A stretch of 64,000 nt of DNA from an uncultured Spirochaetales bacterium (GCA_944388965.1 CALXKL010000002.1:124001-188000), one strand, 5' to 3'. Positions 26,067 through 35,299 are shown, counted from the stretch's first letter. Numbers and translations are program-made. The notes: generated by a model not told the origin, from the sequence alone.

Positions 26067-27100
26067 TGATGCAGCTGCAGGAGACTTTCAAGGCGCTGGA
26101 GATGAAGGGTGACGAGCTCGTGCTCATCGACCAGAGACTACTTCCCGCATGTGAGCAGGACTTCATATGCCGTTCGTGCGAGGACGTGTTCCATGCCATC
26201 AGGGACATGGTTGTCCGTGGGGCTCCGGCCATCGGAGGTGTGGCCGGCTATGGCGTATGGTTCGCAGCCAGACAGGCCCGTGGCGACATGGATCTCTTCG
26301 ACAGGCTGTGCGCCCATCTCGTGGATGCACGTCCTACGGCGGTCAACCTGGAATGGGCTGTCAGACGCGTTTCAGCAGTGGCCAGGGCGACATCGATGGA
26401 CCTTGATGCGATACGTCGTGAAGCCGACCGCATCGTGGAGGAGGACATCGCGATGAACCACAGGATCGGCGAGATCGGCAGCCGCATCGTGCCCCCAGGA
26501 GCCACCATCCTCACCCACTGCAACACCGGAGCGCTCGCCACGTGCGGCTGGGGTACGGCCCTTGGCGTGATCAAGACCGCCTACGGCCAGGGCAAGGTCG
26601 CCCATGTGTACGCAGACGAGACCAGGCCAAGGCTGCAGGGTGCGAGACTGACCGCATGGGAGCTCGTGAAGGCGGGCATCCCGGCCACACTCATCCCCGA
26701 CAGCGCCGCCGCAACCCTGATCAGGGATGGCAGGATCGACTGCGTCATACTCGGAGCCGACAGGATCACGGCGGACGGGGACGTCGCCAACAAGCTAGGC
26801 ACATTCGCCCTGTCCGTCATCTGCCGAAGATACGGCGTCCCGTTCTATTCTGCGGCCCCCACGACTACCATAGACTTCGACACCCCGCACGGCTCCATGA
26901 TACCGATCGAGGAGCGGGATGGAAGCGAGGTGACGCACATCGGGGATGTCAGGGTGGCACCTGAAGGAATCGGGGTGTACAACCCCTCTTTCGACGTGAC
27001 GCCGCATGAGAACATCACCGGCATCATAACCGAGTGCGGGATACTGGAAGAGCCGTACGACGTCGCGATAGCCGACCTCAGGAAGAGACTGGGACGCTGA
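26066..27100 (+). CDS. mtnA: S-methyl-5-thioribose-1-phosphate isomerase
   Basis: Isomerises methylthioribose-1-phosphate to methylthioribulose-1-phosphate in methionine salvage. The 344-residue product has VRGAPAIGGVAGYG, NLEWAVRR, the catalytic Cys in THCNTGALAT, and GADRITADGDVANKLGT with the catalytic Asp. Two adjacent ATGs (26066 and 26069) overlap or follow the mtaD stop; AGGAGG sits a few nt upstream. With mtaD upstream this suggests an MTA-deamination variant of the pathway; no methylthioinosine phosphorylase or later enzyme is in the window. Confidence 0.93.
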   Translation: MMQLQETFKALEMKGDELVLIDQRLLPACEQDFICRSCEDVFHAIRDMVVRGAPAIGGVAGYGVWFAARQARGDMDLFDRLCAHLVDARPTAVNLEWAVRRVSAVARATSMDLDAIRREADRIVEEDIAMNHRIGEIGSRIVPPGATILTHCNTGALATCGWGTALGVIKTAYGQGKVAHVYADETRPRLQGARLTAWELVKAGIPATLIPDSAAATLIRDGRIDCVILGADRITADGDVANKLGTFALSVICRRYGVPFYSAAPTTTIDFDTPHGSMIPIEERDGSEVTHIGDVRVAPEGIGVYNPSFDVTPHENITGIITECGILEEPYDVAIADLRKRLGR

Positions 27101-27161
27101 GGGGCGTAACCGTAAACCACATCCAGGTGTTCCCTCTCATTGTGGAGGGAAAGGAACGATA

Positions 27162-28163
27162 ATGGCCAAGAAAGGTAAGAAGAAAAGACATGTCACGCGC
27201 AGGCTGATCCTGCTTGTGGTCATCCTCGTCCTGATATTCATCGCCCTGTGCCTCGTCACGCCGGGTGAGGACGAGATGACGCTTTCGGTTGCAGGAGGGG
27301 AGATTCCCGGTCTCGAGCTGCCGGCACCTGTCGAAGGTGAGCAGATCATAGAGCACACCGGCTACACGCTGAGCTACAACGAGGATGCGGAGCAGCCCAG
27401 CTGGGTCGCCTACTGTCTGACCAGGGACGAGGCGTATGGAGACGTCGCCGAGCGCGAGGACGACTTCAGGGAGGACAGGAGCGTCAGGTCAGGCTCGGCC
27501 ACGCTCGCAGACTACAGGGGATCTGGCTACGACAGGGGGCACATGGCTCCCGCCGCGGACTTCAAGTGGTCAGCCGAGGCCATGAGCGACACCTTCTACC
27601 TGTCGAACATGTCGCCTCAGAACGGTTCGTTGAACAGAGGGCTGTGGGCCGACCTCGAAGCGATCGTCCGTCAGATGGCCGTCGACAACGAGAAGGTGTA
27701 CGTCGTCACGGGACCGGTGCTCACCGACGGTCCATTCGAGACCATAGGAGAGAGCCGGGTGGCGGTTCCGCACCAGTACTACAAGGTCGTCCTCGACTAC
27801 ACGGACCCCGACATAAAGGCCATCGGCTTCGTACTTCCAAACGAGAAGTGCGAGGAGGACATCGAGTACTACGTCAGGACGGTCGACGAGGTGGAGGAGC
27901 TGACCGGGCTGGACTTCTACCCCGCCCTGCCGGACGATGTCGAGAGCATAGTCGAATCGCAGGTGGACATCGGAAGATGGTCGTTCAGGCAGTTCAGCTC
28001 ATCGAGCAGACCGGATGACTACCAGCCGACGGACATCTCCACATCCACGGGGAGCACGGCGAAGCTCGAGAACGCCTTCAACACGGTCTTCTATGAAATA
28101 AAGGCCGAGGTCTTCTCGATCCTCGGCCTTAGCGGCATCGCAAAGGATTTCGGTCTGCTCTAG
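27162..28163 (+). CDS. Membrane-anchored DNA/RNA non-specific endonuclease (NucA/EndoG type)
   Basis: Product of 333 residues. A basic start and one membrane helix (about 15-35, LILLVVILVLIFIALCLV) anchor it with the catalytic domain outside. The beta-beta-alpha metal motif is visible as DRGHMAP with His127 as general base, and the metal-binding Asn is in NRGLWADLE. The last 60 residues are a Ser/Thr-rich extension unlike the enzyme core. It may degrade extracellular nucleic acid for nutrition or defence (inference). AGGGAAAGGAA precedes ATG 27162. Its 3' end overlaps the convergent feoB by 4 nt. Confidence 0.88.
   Translation: MAKKGKKKRHVTRRLILLVVILVLIFIALCLVTPGEDEMTLSVAGGEIPGLELPAPVEGEQIIEHTGYTLSYNEDAEQPSWVAYCLTRDEAYGDVAEREDDFREDRSVRSGSATLADYRGSGYDRGHMAPAADFKWSAEAMSDTFYLSNMSPQNGSLNRGLWADLEAIVRQMAVDNEKVYVVTGPVLTDGPFETIGESRVAVPHQYYKVVLDYTDPDIKAIGFVLPNEKCEEDIEYYVRTVDEVEELTGLDFYPALPDDVESIVESQVDIGRWSFRQFSSSSRPDDYQPTDISTSTGSTAKLENAFNTVFYEIKAEVFSILGLSGIAKDFGLL
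28101..28130 (-). terminator. Hairpin inside nuclease coding DNA, likely feoAB terminator
   Basis: AAGGCCGAGG and CCTCGGCCTT are perfect 10-bp arms around a 10-nt loop. They lie within the 3' coding region of the nuclease gene, 30 nt beyond the feoB stop on minus, followed there by TATTTCATAG. Confidence 0.5.
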
Positions 28164-30508
28164 ATGAACAGCATGCCGACGGTGTGCACCACGAGCGCCA
28201 CCACGTAGGCGATGAGGCACTGCATCACGGCCACGAGGGCGGCGCTGCGTCCACCCATCTCGCGCCTGACCGCGCTTATGGCGGCGACGCATGGTGTGTA
28301 GAGCAGGCAGAAGGCCAGGAAAGTGACCGCCGTCAGCGGCGTGAAGATCAGCGAAAGGTCTCCTCCGGGAAGGAGTATCGTGAGCGTGCTGACGACGTTC
28401 TCCTTGGCTATGAAGCCGGTGAACAGCGCCGTGGACACTCTCCAGTCGTCGAGGCCGAGAGGCCTGAAGACGACCGACACGATCGACCCGAGGGTGGCAA
28501 GCAGTGAATCCTGACTGTCCGATACCACGTTCAGCCTGATGTCGAACGTCTCCAGGAACCAGACAACTATGGTCGCGACGAAGATGATGGTGAAGGCCCT
28601 GGTGATGAAGTCCTTCGCCTTGTCCCACATCAGACGGACGACGGACACCATGGACGGGATCCTGTATGTCGGCAGCTCCATGACGAACGGCACCGCCTCC
28701 CCCTTGAAGACGAAACGGTTGAGGACAAGGGCGGTGAGGATTCCCACGACGATTCCGCCAAAGTATAGGCCGACCATGACGAGACCTGCCATGTCGGGGA
28801 AGAAGTATGCCGAGAAGAACGCGTAGATCGGCAGCTTCGCCGAGCATGACATGAACGGCACAAGCATCACCGTCATCTTCCTGTCACGCTCGCTTGGAAG
28901 CGTGCGTGCCGACATTATGGCGGGCACCGAACAGCCGAAGCCGACCAGCATCGGAACGAAGCTGCGACCGGACAGGCCAAGCCTTCTCAGCAGGCGGTCC
29001 ATCACGAAGGCCACGCGGGCCATGTAGCCGGAGTCCTCAAGCATGGACAGAAAGAAGAACAGGATGACTATGAAAGGCATGAAGGAGAGCACCGTGCCGA
29101 CTCCGGAGAATATGCCGTCCACAACCAGTGAGACCACCACGGGATTGACGCCGAAGGAGGTCATTCCGGCCTCGACGATCCGGCCCAGACGCTCTATGCC
29201 CAGCGACATGAGGTCGCTCAGCCAGCTGCCAAGCGGTCCGAACGTGATGAAGAACGTAAGCGCCATTACCAGCACGAACACGGGGATTGCCGTGTACTTG
29301 CCTGTGAGTATGCGGTCCGCCTTCCGGCTGATGGCCTGTTCGCGGCTCTCGCGTGGTCTGACGACCGAGACCTTCGTCAGGGTCTCGATGAAGGAGAACT
29401 TCATGTCGACGATGGCGGCCATCCTGTCGGCTCCGGCCTCTTCCTCCATCTGCGTCAGGATATGGCCGATCATGTCCTTCTCGTTGTCGTCGAGGTCCAG
29501 CTCGTTGATCACGAGGTGGTCGTCCTGACATATCTGCGTCGCGGCGAAACGGACCGGGTAGCCCGCAGCCTCGGCATGGTCCTGGATCAGGTGCGTGATT
29601 GCATGGATCGCCCTGTGGACCGCACCATGGTCCTTGCCGTCGGGAAGACAGAAGTCGGTGCGGCGTGGCAGCGTCTGGTCGAGACAGACGTTCACGACAT
29701 GCTCGATGAGCTCCCCTATTCCCTCGTTCTTGCTTGCAGCGATCGGGACGACCGGCACTCCGAGCGCGCTCTCCAGTGCATTGATGTCGATCGTACCCCC
29801 GTTCTCGCGCACCTCGTCCATCATGTTCAGCGCAATCACCATCGGCTTGTCCAGCTCCATCAGCTGGGTGGTCAGATACAGGTTGCGCTCGATGTTGGTC
29901 GCATCGACGATGTTTATTATCCCGTCGATGTCGTTCTTGATTATGAAGTCGCGCGTGACGATCTCCTCGCTGGTGTACGGGGCGAGAGAATAGATGCCGG
30001 GAAGGTCCGTGACCGTGATCTCCTTATGCCCCCTTACCCTTCCATCCTTGCGGTCGACAGTGACGCCGGGAAAGTTGCCCACATGCTGGTTGCTGCCGGT
30101 AAGCTGGTTGAACAGCGTCGTCTTGCCGCAGTTCTGGTTCCCGACGAGGGCCAGAGAGAGCGGCGTGCCCGCCTTGCGGCGCGCACCCTTGGCAAGTCTG
30201 CTCTCCTCTCCGAGGTTCGGATGGACGGTAGCGTTTATCCGCCTTCTGACCACATCCTCGTCCTCGTCGTCATGGGATTCGTGTATCCCTTCCACCTCTA
30301 TGTTCTCGGCCTCGCTCCTGCGTATGGTCAGGCTGTAGCCGCGCACCCTGATCTCTATGGGGTCTCCAAGAGGTGCGCTCTTGAGCAGGGAGACCTCCAC
30401 TCCGGGAGTGAGTCCCATCTCCAGAATATGCTTTCTGAGGGCGACGTCCCTGGTCTCCACACTCGATATCACGGCATCCTTGCCTATGGCAAGCTGTGAC
30501 AGGTTCAT
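28160..30508 (-). CDS. feoB: Ferrous iron transporter, FeoA-FeoB fusion
   Basis: Fe2+ uptake GTPase and permease. The 782-residue product begins with a FeoA SH3-like domain (about 1-75, with MGLTPGVEVSLL), then an acidic/basic linker, then the FeoB G domain: G1 GNQNCGKTT at 123-131, DLPGIYSLAPY (G3), ALNMMDE (G4). The membrane part holds the gate and core segments (VPMLVGFGCSVPAIMSARTL, LVPFMSCSAKLPIYAFF). I chose ATG 30508 because GGAGG lies 10 nt upstream; an in-frame TTG at 30532 is unlikely. No separate feoA or feoC lies nearby. No Fur box was recognised. Confidence 0.95.
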   Translation of the reverse strand: MNLSQLAIGKDAVISSVETRDVALRKHILEMGLTPGVEVSLLKSAPLGDPIEIRVRGYSLTIRRSEAENIEVEGIHESHDDEDEDVVRRRINATVHPNLGEESRLAKGARRKAGTPLSLALVGNQNCGKTTLFNQLTGSNQHVGNFPGVTVDRKDGRVRGHKEITVTDLPGIYSLAPYTSEEIVTRDFIIKNDIDGIINIVDATNIERNLYLTTQLMELDKPMVIALNMMDEVRENGGTIDINALESALGVPVVPIAASKNEGIGELIEHVVNVCLDQTLPRRTDFCLPDGKDHGAVHRAIHAITHLIQDHAEAAGYPVRFAATQICQDDHLVINELDLDDNEKDMIGHILTQMEEEAGADRMAAIVDMKFSFIETLTKVSVVRPRESREQAISRKADRILTGKYTAIPVFVLVMALTFFITFGPLGSWLSDLMSLGIERLGRIVEAGMTSFGVNPVVVSLVVDGIFSGVGTVLSFMPFIVILFFFLSMLEDSGYMARVAFVMDRLLRRLGLSGRSFVPMLVGFGCSVPAIMSARTLPSERDRKMTVMLVPFMSCSAKLPIYAFFSAYFFPDMAGLVMVGLYFGGIVVGILTALVLNRFVFKGEAVPFVMELPTYRIPSMVSVVRLMWDKAKDFITRAFTIIFVATIVVWFLETFDIRLNVVSDSQDSLLATLGSIVSVVFRPLGLDDWRVSTALFTGFIAKENVVSTLTILLPGGDLSLIFTPLTAVTFLAFCLLYTPCVAAISAVRREMGGRSAALVAVMQCLIAYVVALVVHTVGMLFI

Positions 30509-30539
30509 GATTCTCGATCCTCCGCTTTCCAACGGATGA

Positions 30540-30569
30540 AGTGTATTTACATGGGCAGGAACGAGTCAA
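30540..30569 (-). promoter_or_regulatory. feoAB promoter
   Basis: TTGACT (30564-30569) and TACACT (30540-30545) with an 18-nt spacer on minus, about 31 nt before the ATG. Confidence 0.5.
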
Positions 30570-30614
30570 TCGAGGAGAGGATGATCAAAATACGATTCTC
30601 CCCCGGTACAGCTC

Positions 30615-30641
30615 TTCACATGTTCTACACACTGGGATAAT
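30615..30641 (+). promoter_or_regulatory. Promoter of the AAA gene
   Basis: TTCACA (30615-30620) and GATAAT (30636-30641) with a short 15-nt spacer; the -10 is good and the -35 is weak. Predicted start near 30648 places the G10 tract inside the 5' leader. Confidence 0.45.
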
Positions 30642-30677
30642 TTAGAAAGGAAGGACTTATCGGAAAACCACTTTTTA

Positions 30678-30687
30678 GGGGGGGGGG
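30678..30687 (+). repeat. Homopolymeric G10 tract in the AAA leader
   Basis: Ten consecutive G followed by AAAAAGGAA and the ATG at 30697. The tract ends 9 nt upstream of the start, adjacent to the likely ribosome-binding AAGGA. Confidence 0.9.
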
Positions 30688-30696
30688 AAAAAGGAA

Positions 30697-31464
30697 ATGG
30701 ACGACCTTGCAGCCGCATCCGACATTCTCGTCACTCGGGTATGCATGAAAAACCATGACGGACTCGATCATGTCGTGGGAGTCCGCAAGAACCTCAGGCA
30801 ACTGAACTATATCGCATACGAGTACGGAAACATCCAGCAGCTCGAGGAACGGGGGATGAGACGGCGCAGCTGCATACTGCTCCAGGGACCGGAAGGGACT
30901 GGAAAGATGTACACCGCATTCGCCCTCGCCCATGACTGCGGCCTGGACCTGTGCCTGGTACATGTGCAGGAGGTGTTCGTGGACGACGAGGACAGGACGC
31001 TTGCGAATCTGCGAAGCGTCTTTTCCTCCATCGATGAAGACAGGGCGCTGTACCTCTTCGACGATGTCGATGGAATCGTCCACAGGCACAGGACCAGCGC
31101 ACTGCTGACCAACCTGATCAAGCGCAATGCGATCATGGGACGCAGTCTTCTGGTGTTCACGAGTCTTCCCGGAGTCTTCTCGCAGGACACGCACCTGTGC
31201 CAGGCGCTGGACATGGTCCTGACCTTCGGACTGCCGGAAGGCGACCAGCTGGCCGATCTGTTCCGCATCTATCTGCCGGAGCACGAGGAGATGGCCCACA
31301 GCAGCAGGATAGCCAGCACATGCGAGGATATGACGCACAGCGAGATCGCGCGCGTCCTGAACCAGATCAGGATCGAGGCCCTTGCAGGCGGAAGCGAAAT
31401 CACCACCGGACAGGTCCTCAACACCCTGCTGGACAATCTACACTCGATCAGATTCCACGAGTGA
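30697..31464 (+). CDS. AAA-type ATPase with degenerate P-loop
   Basis: Product of 255 residues resembling the AAA module of FtsH/Vps4-like ATPases: HVVGVRKNLRQLNYIAYEYGN, P-loop GPEGTGK at 64-70, Walker B LYLFDDVD near 118-125, sensor-1 segment LLVFTSLPG, and a helical lid. Two key positions are altered: the Thr/Ser after the P-loop Lys is Met71, and the Walker B acid pair is DD rather than DE. It may bind ATP without efficient hydrolysis (inference). There is no membrane helix or protease domain. The gene stands alone behind a G10 tract. Function unknown. Confidence 0.75.
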   Translation: MDDLAAASDILVTRVCMKNHDGLDHVVGVRKNLRQLNYIAYEYGNIQQLEERGMRRRSCILLQGPEGTGKMYTAFALAHDCGLDLCLVHVQEVFVDDEDRTLANLRSVFSSIDEDRALYLFDDVDGIVHRHRTSALLTNLIKRNAIMGRSLLVFTSLPGVFSQDTHLCQALDMVLTFGLPEGDQLADLFRIYLPEHEEMAHSSRIASTCEDMTHSEIARVLNQIRIEALAGGSEITTGQVLNTLLDNLHSIRFHE

Positions 31465-31707
31465 TGGCGCCTTCTTCACATCGACCTTGTCGGAGAAGTC
31501 GATCTCCTTCCAGGGGTTGGCGTTGGACGGGCTGAAGCATCGGTGCGTGCACTGTCTGCATGCATGCTTGGCGATGTAGCGGCGCCTGCCGTCCTTCTTC
31601 ACGCTCTTGAGATGCATCTCCTGCCCCATCGGACAGTAGACAACGTCGGCGACCCTGTCGCGGTAGAACGCGTTGTTCTCCATTGCAAGTCTCTGTAGTT
31701 CTTCCAT
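31438..31707 (-). pseudogene. IS1182-like transposase fragment
   Basis: An 89-codon frame encoding FYRDRVADVVYCPMGQEM, then GRRRYIAKHACRQCTHRC and NPWKEIDFSDK. This matches the Cys-containing insertion segment between the catalytic acids of IS1182/DDE_Tnp_1_6 transposases (F-x-YD...CP.G...C..C..RC). Both catalytic flanks are missing, so it is a scrap, not a transposase. Its ATG overlaps the fhs stop by one base (TGATG), so it would be translated by coupling; a domesticated small zinc-binding protein is the alternative. Its 3' end overlaps the AAA gene by 27 nt. Confidence 0.55.
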
Positions 31708-33377
31708 CAGCTCAATCCCGTGATGACTCCATCATCATCCACGTCGATGCCTTCCGCCGCAGGCACCTTCGGCAACCCGGGCATCGTCATCATGTCCCCG
31801 GCGTAGGCCACGATGAACCCGGCTCCGGCGGACACCTTGACCGCCCTTATCGTTATTCGGAAACCTTCAGGGGCCCCGGTCAGCTTCGCATCGTCGGAGA
31901 AGGAGTACTGCGTCTTCGCGATGCACACAGGCCAGTCCCCGAAACCCTCCTTCTCGGCCTTCCTCATCTGGCTTACGACGCCGGGGGCGAACACCACACC
32001 GTCGGCATGGTAGATCCTGGTGGCGACCTCACGGATCTTGTCGGCGATGGACAGGTCGTCGGGGTATGTGAAATGGGCCTGGTAGCGGTCACCCTGGTCC
32101 AATGCGCCGAGCACGGCGTCCGCGAGATCCAGTCCACCCTGCCCGCCGCGGGCCCAGACTTCGCACATCCTCACCTCGACTCCCATCCTTCTGCAGCAGT
32201 CCTCGACGAGAGAGATCTCGGCATCGCTGTCGCTCGAAAATCGGTTTATCGCGACCACAGGAGGAAGGTTCCACACGTCACGTATGTTCTCCACATGTCG
32301 CACCAGATTGGCCAGCCCCCTGTCAAGCGCATCCAGATTCTCCAATGACAGGTCATCCTTCTTCACGCCGCCATGGCTCTTGAGCGCCCTGATCGAGGCG
32401 ACCAGCACGATTGCAGAAGGCATCATGGACGACAGGCGGCACTTTATGTCGATGAACTTCTCGGCACCCAGGTCGGCGCCGAATCCGGCCTCCGTCACGA
32501 CCACGTCCGCAAGCTTGAGCGCGGTACGTGTGGCGATGACGCTGTTGCAGCCATGGGCGATGTTTGCAAACGGTCCGCCATGGACGAAGGCGGGGGTATG
32601 TGCAAGCGTCTGCACAAGATTGGGCTTCAGTGCATCCCTGAGCAGTGCGCATACGGCTCCGGTGGCCTTCAGGTCCCCTGCCGTCACAGGTCTGTCGTCA
32701 AAGGTTCTGGCGACGATGATGCGAGACACTCTCCTCTTCAGGTCCGCCATGTTGAGCGAAAGGCAAAGCGTGGCCATGATCTCGCTTGCCGTGGTTATCT
32801 CGAAGCCCTCCTCCCTGGGAGTCCCGTTGCTGCGGCCTCCAAGGCCCGTGACGATGGATCTGAGCTGTCTGTCGTTCATGTCCATGCAGCGTCGCCACGT
32901 GATCCGTCTGGGGTCTATGCCCAGCGGATTGCCCTGCTGGATCGAATTGTCGACAAGCGCGGCGATGAGATTGTTGGCCGCCGTGATGGCATGTATGTCG
33001 CCGGTGAAGTGGAGGTTTATGTCCTCCATCGGGACCACCTGGGCATAACCGCCGCCGGCAGCGCCTCCCTTGAGACCGAAGACAGGACCAAGCGACGGCT
33101 CCCTGAGCGCAAGCGCCACGTCCACGCCCCTGAGGGCAAGGGCATCTGCAAGTCCTATGGACACGGTGGTCTTGCCCTCCCCGGCCGGCGTCGGGTTGAT
33201 CGCCGTGACAAGGACCAGACGTCCACGCTTGCCCTTTGACTCCAGGGCGGCGTAGTCTATCTTGGCCTTGTAGCGGCCATAGGGCTCCACCAGGTCCTCG
33301 GGTATGCCGAGACGCTGTGCAATCTCGGCTATCGGACGCATCTCGACGCCATGTGCTATCTCGATATCGGAAAGCAT
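31707..33377 (-). CDS. fhs: Formate-tetrahydrofolate ligase
   Basis: ATP-dependent synthesis of 10-formyl-THF from formate and THF, feeding purine, fMet and one-carbon metabolism. The 556-residue product has the ATP-binding [23 protein letters not shown] segment (shown in part), [20 protein letters not shown], and [13 protein letters not shown]; length is normal. The ATG at 33377 lies only 6 nt after a TAAAGT -10 with no ribosome-binding site, so it is probably leaderless. Pyruvate formate-lyase or a Wood-Ljungdahl branch is not visible here. Confidence 0.96.
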   Translation of the reverse strand: MLSDIEIAHGVEMRPIAEIAQRLGIPEDLVEPYGRYKAKIDYAALESKGKRGRLVLVTAINPTPAGEGKTTVSIGLADALALRGVDVALALREPSLGPVFGLKGGAAGGGYAQVVPMEDINLHFTGDIHAITAANNLIAALVDNSIQQGNPLGIDPRRITWRRCMDMNDRQLRSIVTGLGGRSNGTPREEGFEITTASEIMATLCLSLNMADLKRRVSRIIVARTFDDRPVTAGDLKATGAVCALLRDALKPNLVQTLAHTPAFVHGGPFANIAHGCNSVIATRTALKLADVVVTEAGFGADLGAEKFIDIKCRLSSMMPSAIVLVASIRALKSHGGVKKDDLSLENLDALDRGLANLVRHVENIRDVWNLPPVVAINRFSSDSDAEISLVEDCCRRMGVEVRMCEVWARGGQGGLDLADAVLGALDQGDRYQAHFTYPDDLSIADKIREVATRIYHADGVVFAPGVVSQMRKAEKEGFGDWPVCIAKTQYSFSDDAKLTGAPEGFRITIRAVKVSAGAGFIVAYAGDMMTMPGLPKVPAAEGIDVDDDGVITGLS

Positions 33378-33383
33378 AGATGA

Positions 33384-33413
33384 ACTTTAGAGAAAAGCCG
33401 CGGCATCAGTCAA
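33384..33413 (-). promoter_or_regulatory. fhs promoter, probably leaderless
   Basis: TTGACT (33408-33413), an 18-nt spacer, TAAAGT (33384-33389), then TCATCT and the ATG on minus. The 6-nt gap leaves no room for a ribosome-binding site. Confidence 0.6.
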
Positions 33414-33426
33414 TGGCGAATGGCCG

Positions 33427-34722
33427 TCACAGCGACAGGAAGGCCCTGAACAGGTCCTTGGCGTATCTGCAGTCCTCCACACCGGCCGTCTCGTAGCTGG
33501 AGTGCATCGCAAGCTGTGCAAGTCCGACGTCGATGCTGGGTATGCTCAACCTGCGAATCGACAGATTGCCAAGCGTGCTTCCGCCGGTGACGTCGGAGTT
33601 GTTGACGAACACCTGGTACGGTATGCCGTTCCTGTCCATGAGATCCTTGAGATACGATGCCGTATAGCCGTCGGTCGTGTACTTCTGGTTCGCCGCGTAC
33701 TTGATCACCACGCCTTTGTTCATGACCGGCCTGTTCGTCGGGTCGCACTTCTCCGGGTAGTTGGGATGCAGGGCATGGGCGTTGTCCGCGCTGACGGCCA
33801 TGGAGGCGGCGGCGATCATGCATTTCTCCTCCCCGTCATATCCCAGGGCGCCCAGAATCCTGTCACATGTGTTCGCCAGGAAGTCCGAGAGCGCACCCTG
33901 ACGGCTGGAAGAGCCCACCTCCTCGTTGTCGAAAAGGGCGATCAAGGAAAGGCTGTCGGCAGGTCTGGTCTCGACAAGCGCCCTGAATGCGGCATGGGCG
34001 CACATCAGATCGTCAAGACGTGCGGCCGAAATGAACTCGTCATCCGCTCCCCATATGCATGGCGAGGTACGGTTGTACAGATACAGGTCCCAGTCCAGGA
34101 TATCCTTGCCTTCGACTTCGAGCTCTCTTGAGAGCAGGTCCAGGAACAGGCCCTTGTCGAGATCGGTGGAGAAAAGAGGTCTCATCTCCTTCTGGACGCT
34201 TATCTTCACACCGTCGTTTACATTCCTGTTCTGGTGTATCGCCAGAGACGGGATGCACAGCAGATCGCGTCCGAAGTCGACAAGACGGCATGAAATGCCC
34301 TCATCCGTCCTCGTGAACGCCCTGCCCGCGATGGACAGCGGACGGTCGAACCATGTGTTCAGCGTCAGTCCTCCATAGGTCTCCACATTCAGCGTCGAGT
34401 ATGAGCCGCTGCCGGTGTCGACCGGCTCCGGCTTCACCTTGAAGCATGGGCTGTCCGTATGGGCGCTGACGATATGCATCGAGCTGAAGCGTTTCCGTGG
34501 TACGCGCAAGGCGATGATGGATGAGCCGCCACGCACCACATAACATGAATCGCCAGGCCCGAGAGAGAATCTTCCCTCCTCTCTGAGCTCCCTGAAGCCC
34601 GCCTTCTCCAGAGCGGCTGCCATGTTCGAGACCACATGGAAGGTCGATGGTGATGATTCCAGAAAGCCAATTAGCTCTTTTGAGTCCTTCGTATCCTTCA
34701 TGGCGCCGATTATATTCCTCAT
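33427..34722 (-). CDS. M18-family aminopeptidase
   Basis: Zinc aminopeptidase of the aspartyl aminopeptidase family, probably cytosolic, acting on peptide N-terminal residues. The 431-residue product has SAHTDSPCFKVKP (metal-binding His/Asp), IFALFDNEEVGSSSRQGA-type segment (visible as ALFDNEEVGSSSRQGA), and MAVSADNAHALHPNYPEK; the last metal His lies near LAMHSSYE. ATG 34722 has GAGG 10 nt upstream; ATG 34701 is an alternative start. It is divergent from the araC-type gene. Confidence 0.93.
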   Translation of the reverse strand: MRNIIGAMKDTKDSKELIGFLESSPSTFHVVSNMAAALEKAGFRELREEGRFSLGPGDSCYVVRGGSSIIALRVPRKRFSSMHIVSAHTDSPCFKVKPEPVDTGSGSYSTLNVETYGGLTLNTWFDRPLSIAGRAFTRTDEGISCRLVDFGRDLLCIPSLAIHQNRNVNDGVKISVQKEMRPLFSTDLDKGLFLDLLSRELEVEGKDILDWDLYLYNRTSPCIWGADDEFISAARLDDLMCAHAAFRALVETRPADSLSLIALFDNEEVGSSSRQGALSDFLANTCDRILGALGYDGEEKCMIAAASMAVSADNAHALHPNYPEKCDPTNRPVMNKGVVIKYAANQKYTTDGYTASYLKDLMDRNGIPYQVFVNNSDVTGGSTLGNLSIRRLSIPSIDVGLAQLAMHSSYETAGVEDCRYAKDLFRAFLSL

Positions 34723-34781
34723 CGGCCGCTTGCCTCAAGAAAGAAGGCGCGCTATCTTTTTGTTAGCATAGGACAACAAAT

Positions 34782-35240
34782 ATGAAGGAAAAACCGATAT
34801 GCCACAAGTATGCAGACAGGATACCGGACAACGGTACGTCCGCATGCGACGGCCTTGCATGCCGTCGTGTCCGCGAATGCATGCGTTACATACAGGACCA
34901 TCCGACTGGAATCGCAGGCATCAAGGAGCTGACGTGGCGCTTCTCGATCTCATCCACGCTGCTGAGAGACCGCTTCAAGGCGGAGTTCGGCATATCTCTC
35001 GGGGCGTTTCTCAGGAGGACGAGACTGGAAGAGGCTAGACGCATGATTGAAGAGGAGCCTGGTATGACGATATCGGAGATAGCCTCACAAGTCGGCTACC
35101 AGAACCACAGCCGCTTCGCATCGGCCTTCACGAAGCAGTTCGGACTCGGACCTTCGCAGTACAGGAGACTCGTGGCATGCCGCATGAAGGAAGGAACCGG
35201 CAGGCGGTCATGGCCCACACCACATGGATCTGAAGTGTAG
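34782..35240 (+). CDS. AraC-family DNA-binding protein without a sensor domain
   Basis: Product of 152 residues made mostly of the double helix-turn-helix of AraC regulators: first HTH around 45-70 (IKELTWRFSISSTLLRDRFK), linker EARRMIEEEPGMTISEIA, second HTH with VGYQNHSRFASAFTKQFGLGPSQYRR. The N-terminal 40 residues include four Cys (CHKY, CDGLACRRVREC) and may bind metal or sense redox (inference). It lacks the usual ligand or dimerisation domain. Targets unknown; apeB-like M18 is divergent from it. Confidence 0.88.
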   Translation: MKEKPICHKYADRIPDNGTSACDGLACRRVRECMRYIQDHPTGIAGIKELTWRFSISSTLLRDRFKAEFGISLGAFLRRTRLEEARRMIEEEPGMTISEIASQVGYQNHSRFASAFTKQFGLGPSQYRRLVACRMKEGTGRRSWPTPHGSEV

Positions 35241-35245
35241 AAAAC

Positions 35246-35270
35246 GACCCCGACATGATCCGCCGGGGTC
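35246..35270. terminator. Bidirectional terminator between araC-type gene and valS
   Basis: GACCCCG (35246-35252) pairs with CGGGGTC (35264-35270). On minus it is followed by GTTTTC for valS; on plus it follows the araC-type stop. Confidence 0.6.
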
Positions 35271-35299
35271 ATAATCACGATGTCATATGCCTAGGAGGA

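Noticed and set aside
30509-30600. Fur or DtxR box upstream of feoAB
   Set aside because: No GATAATGATAATC-like or DtxR-like palindrome could be found; iron control is likely but not visible.
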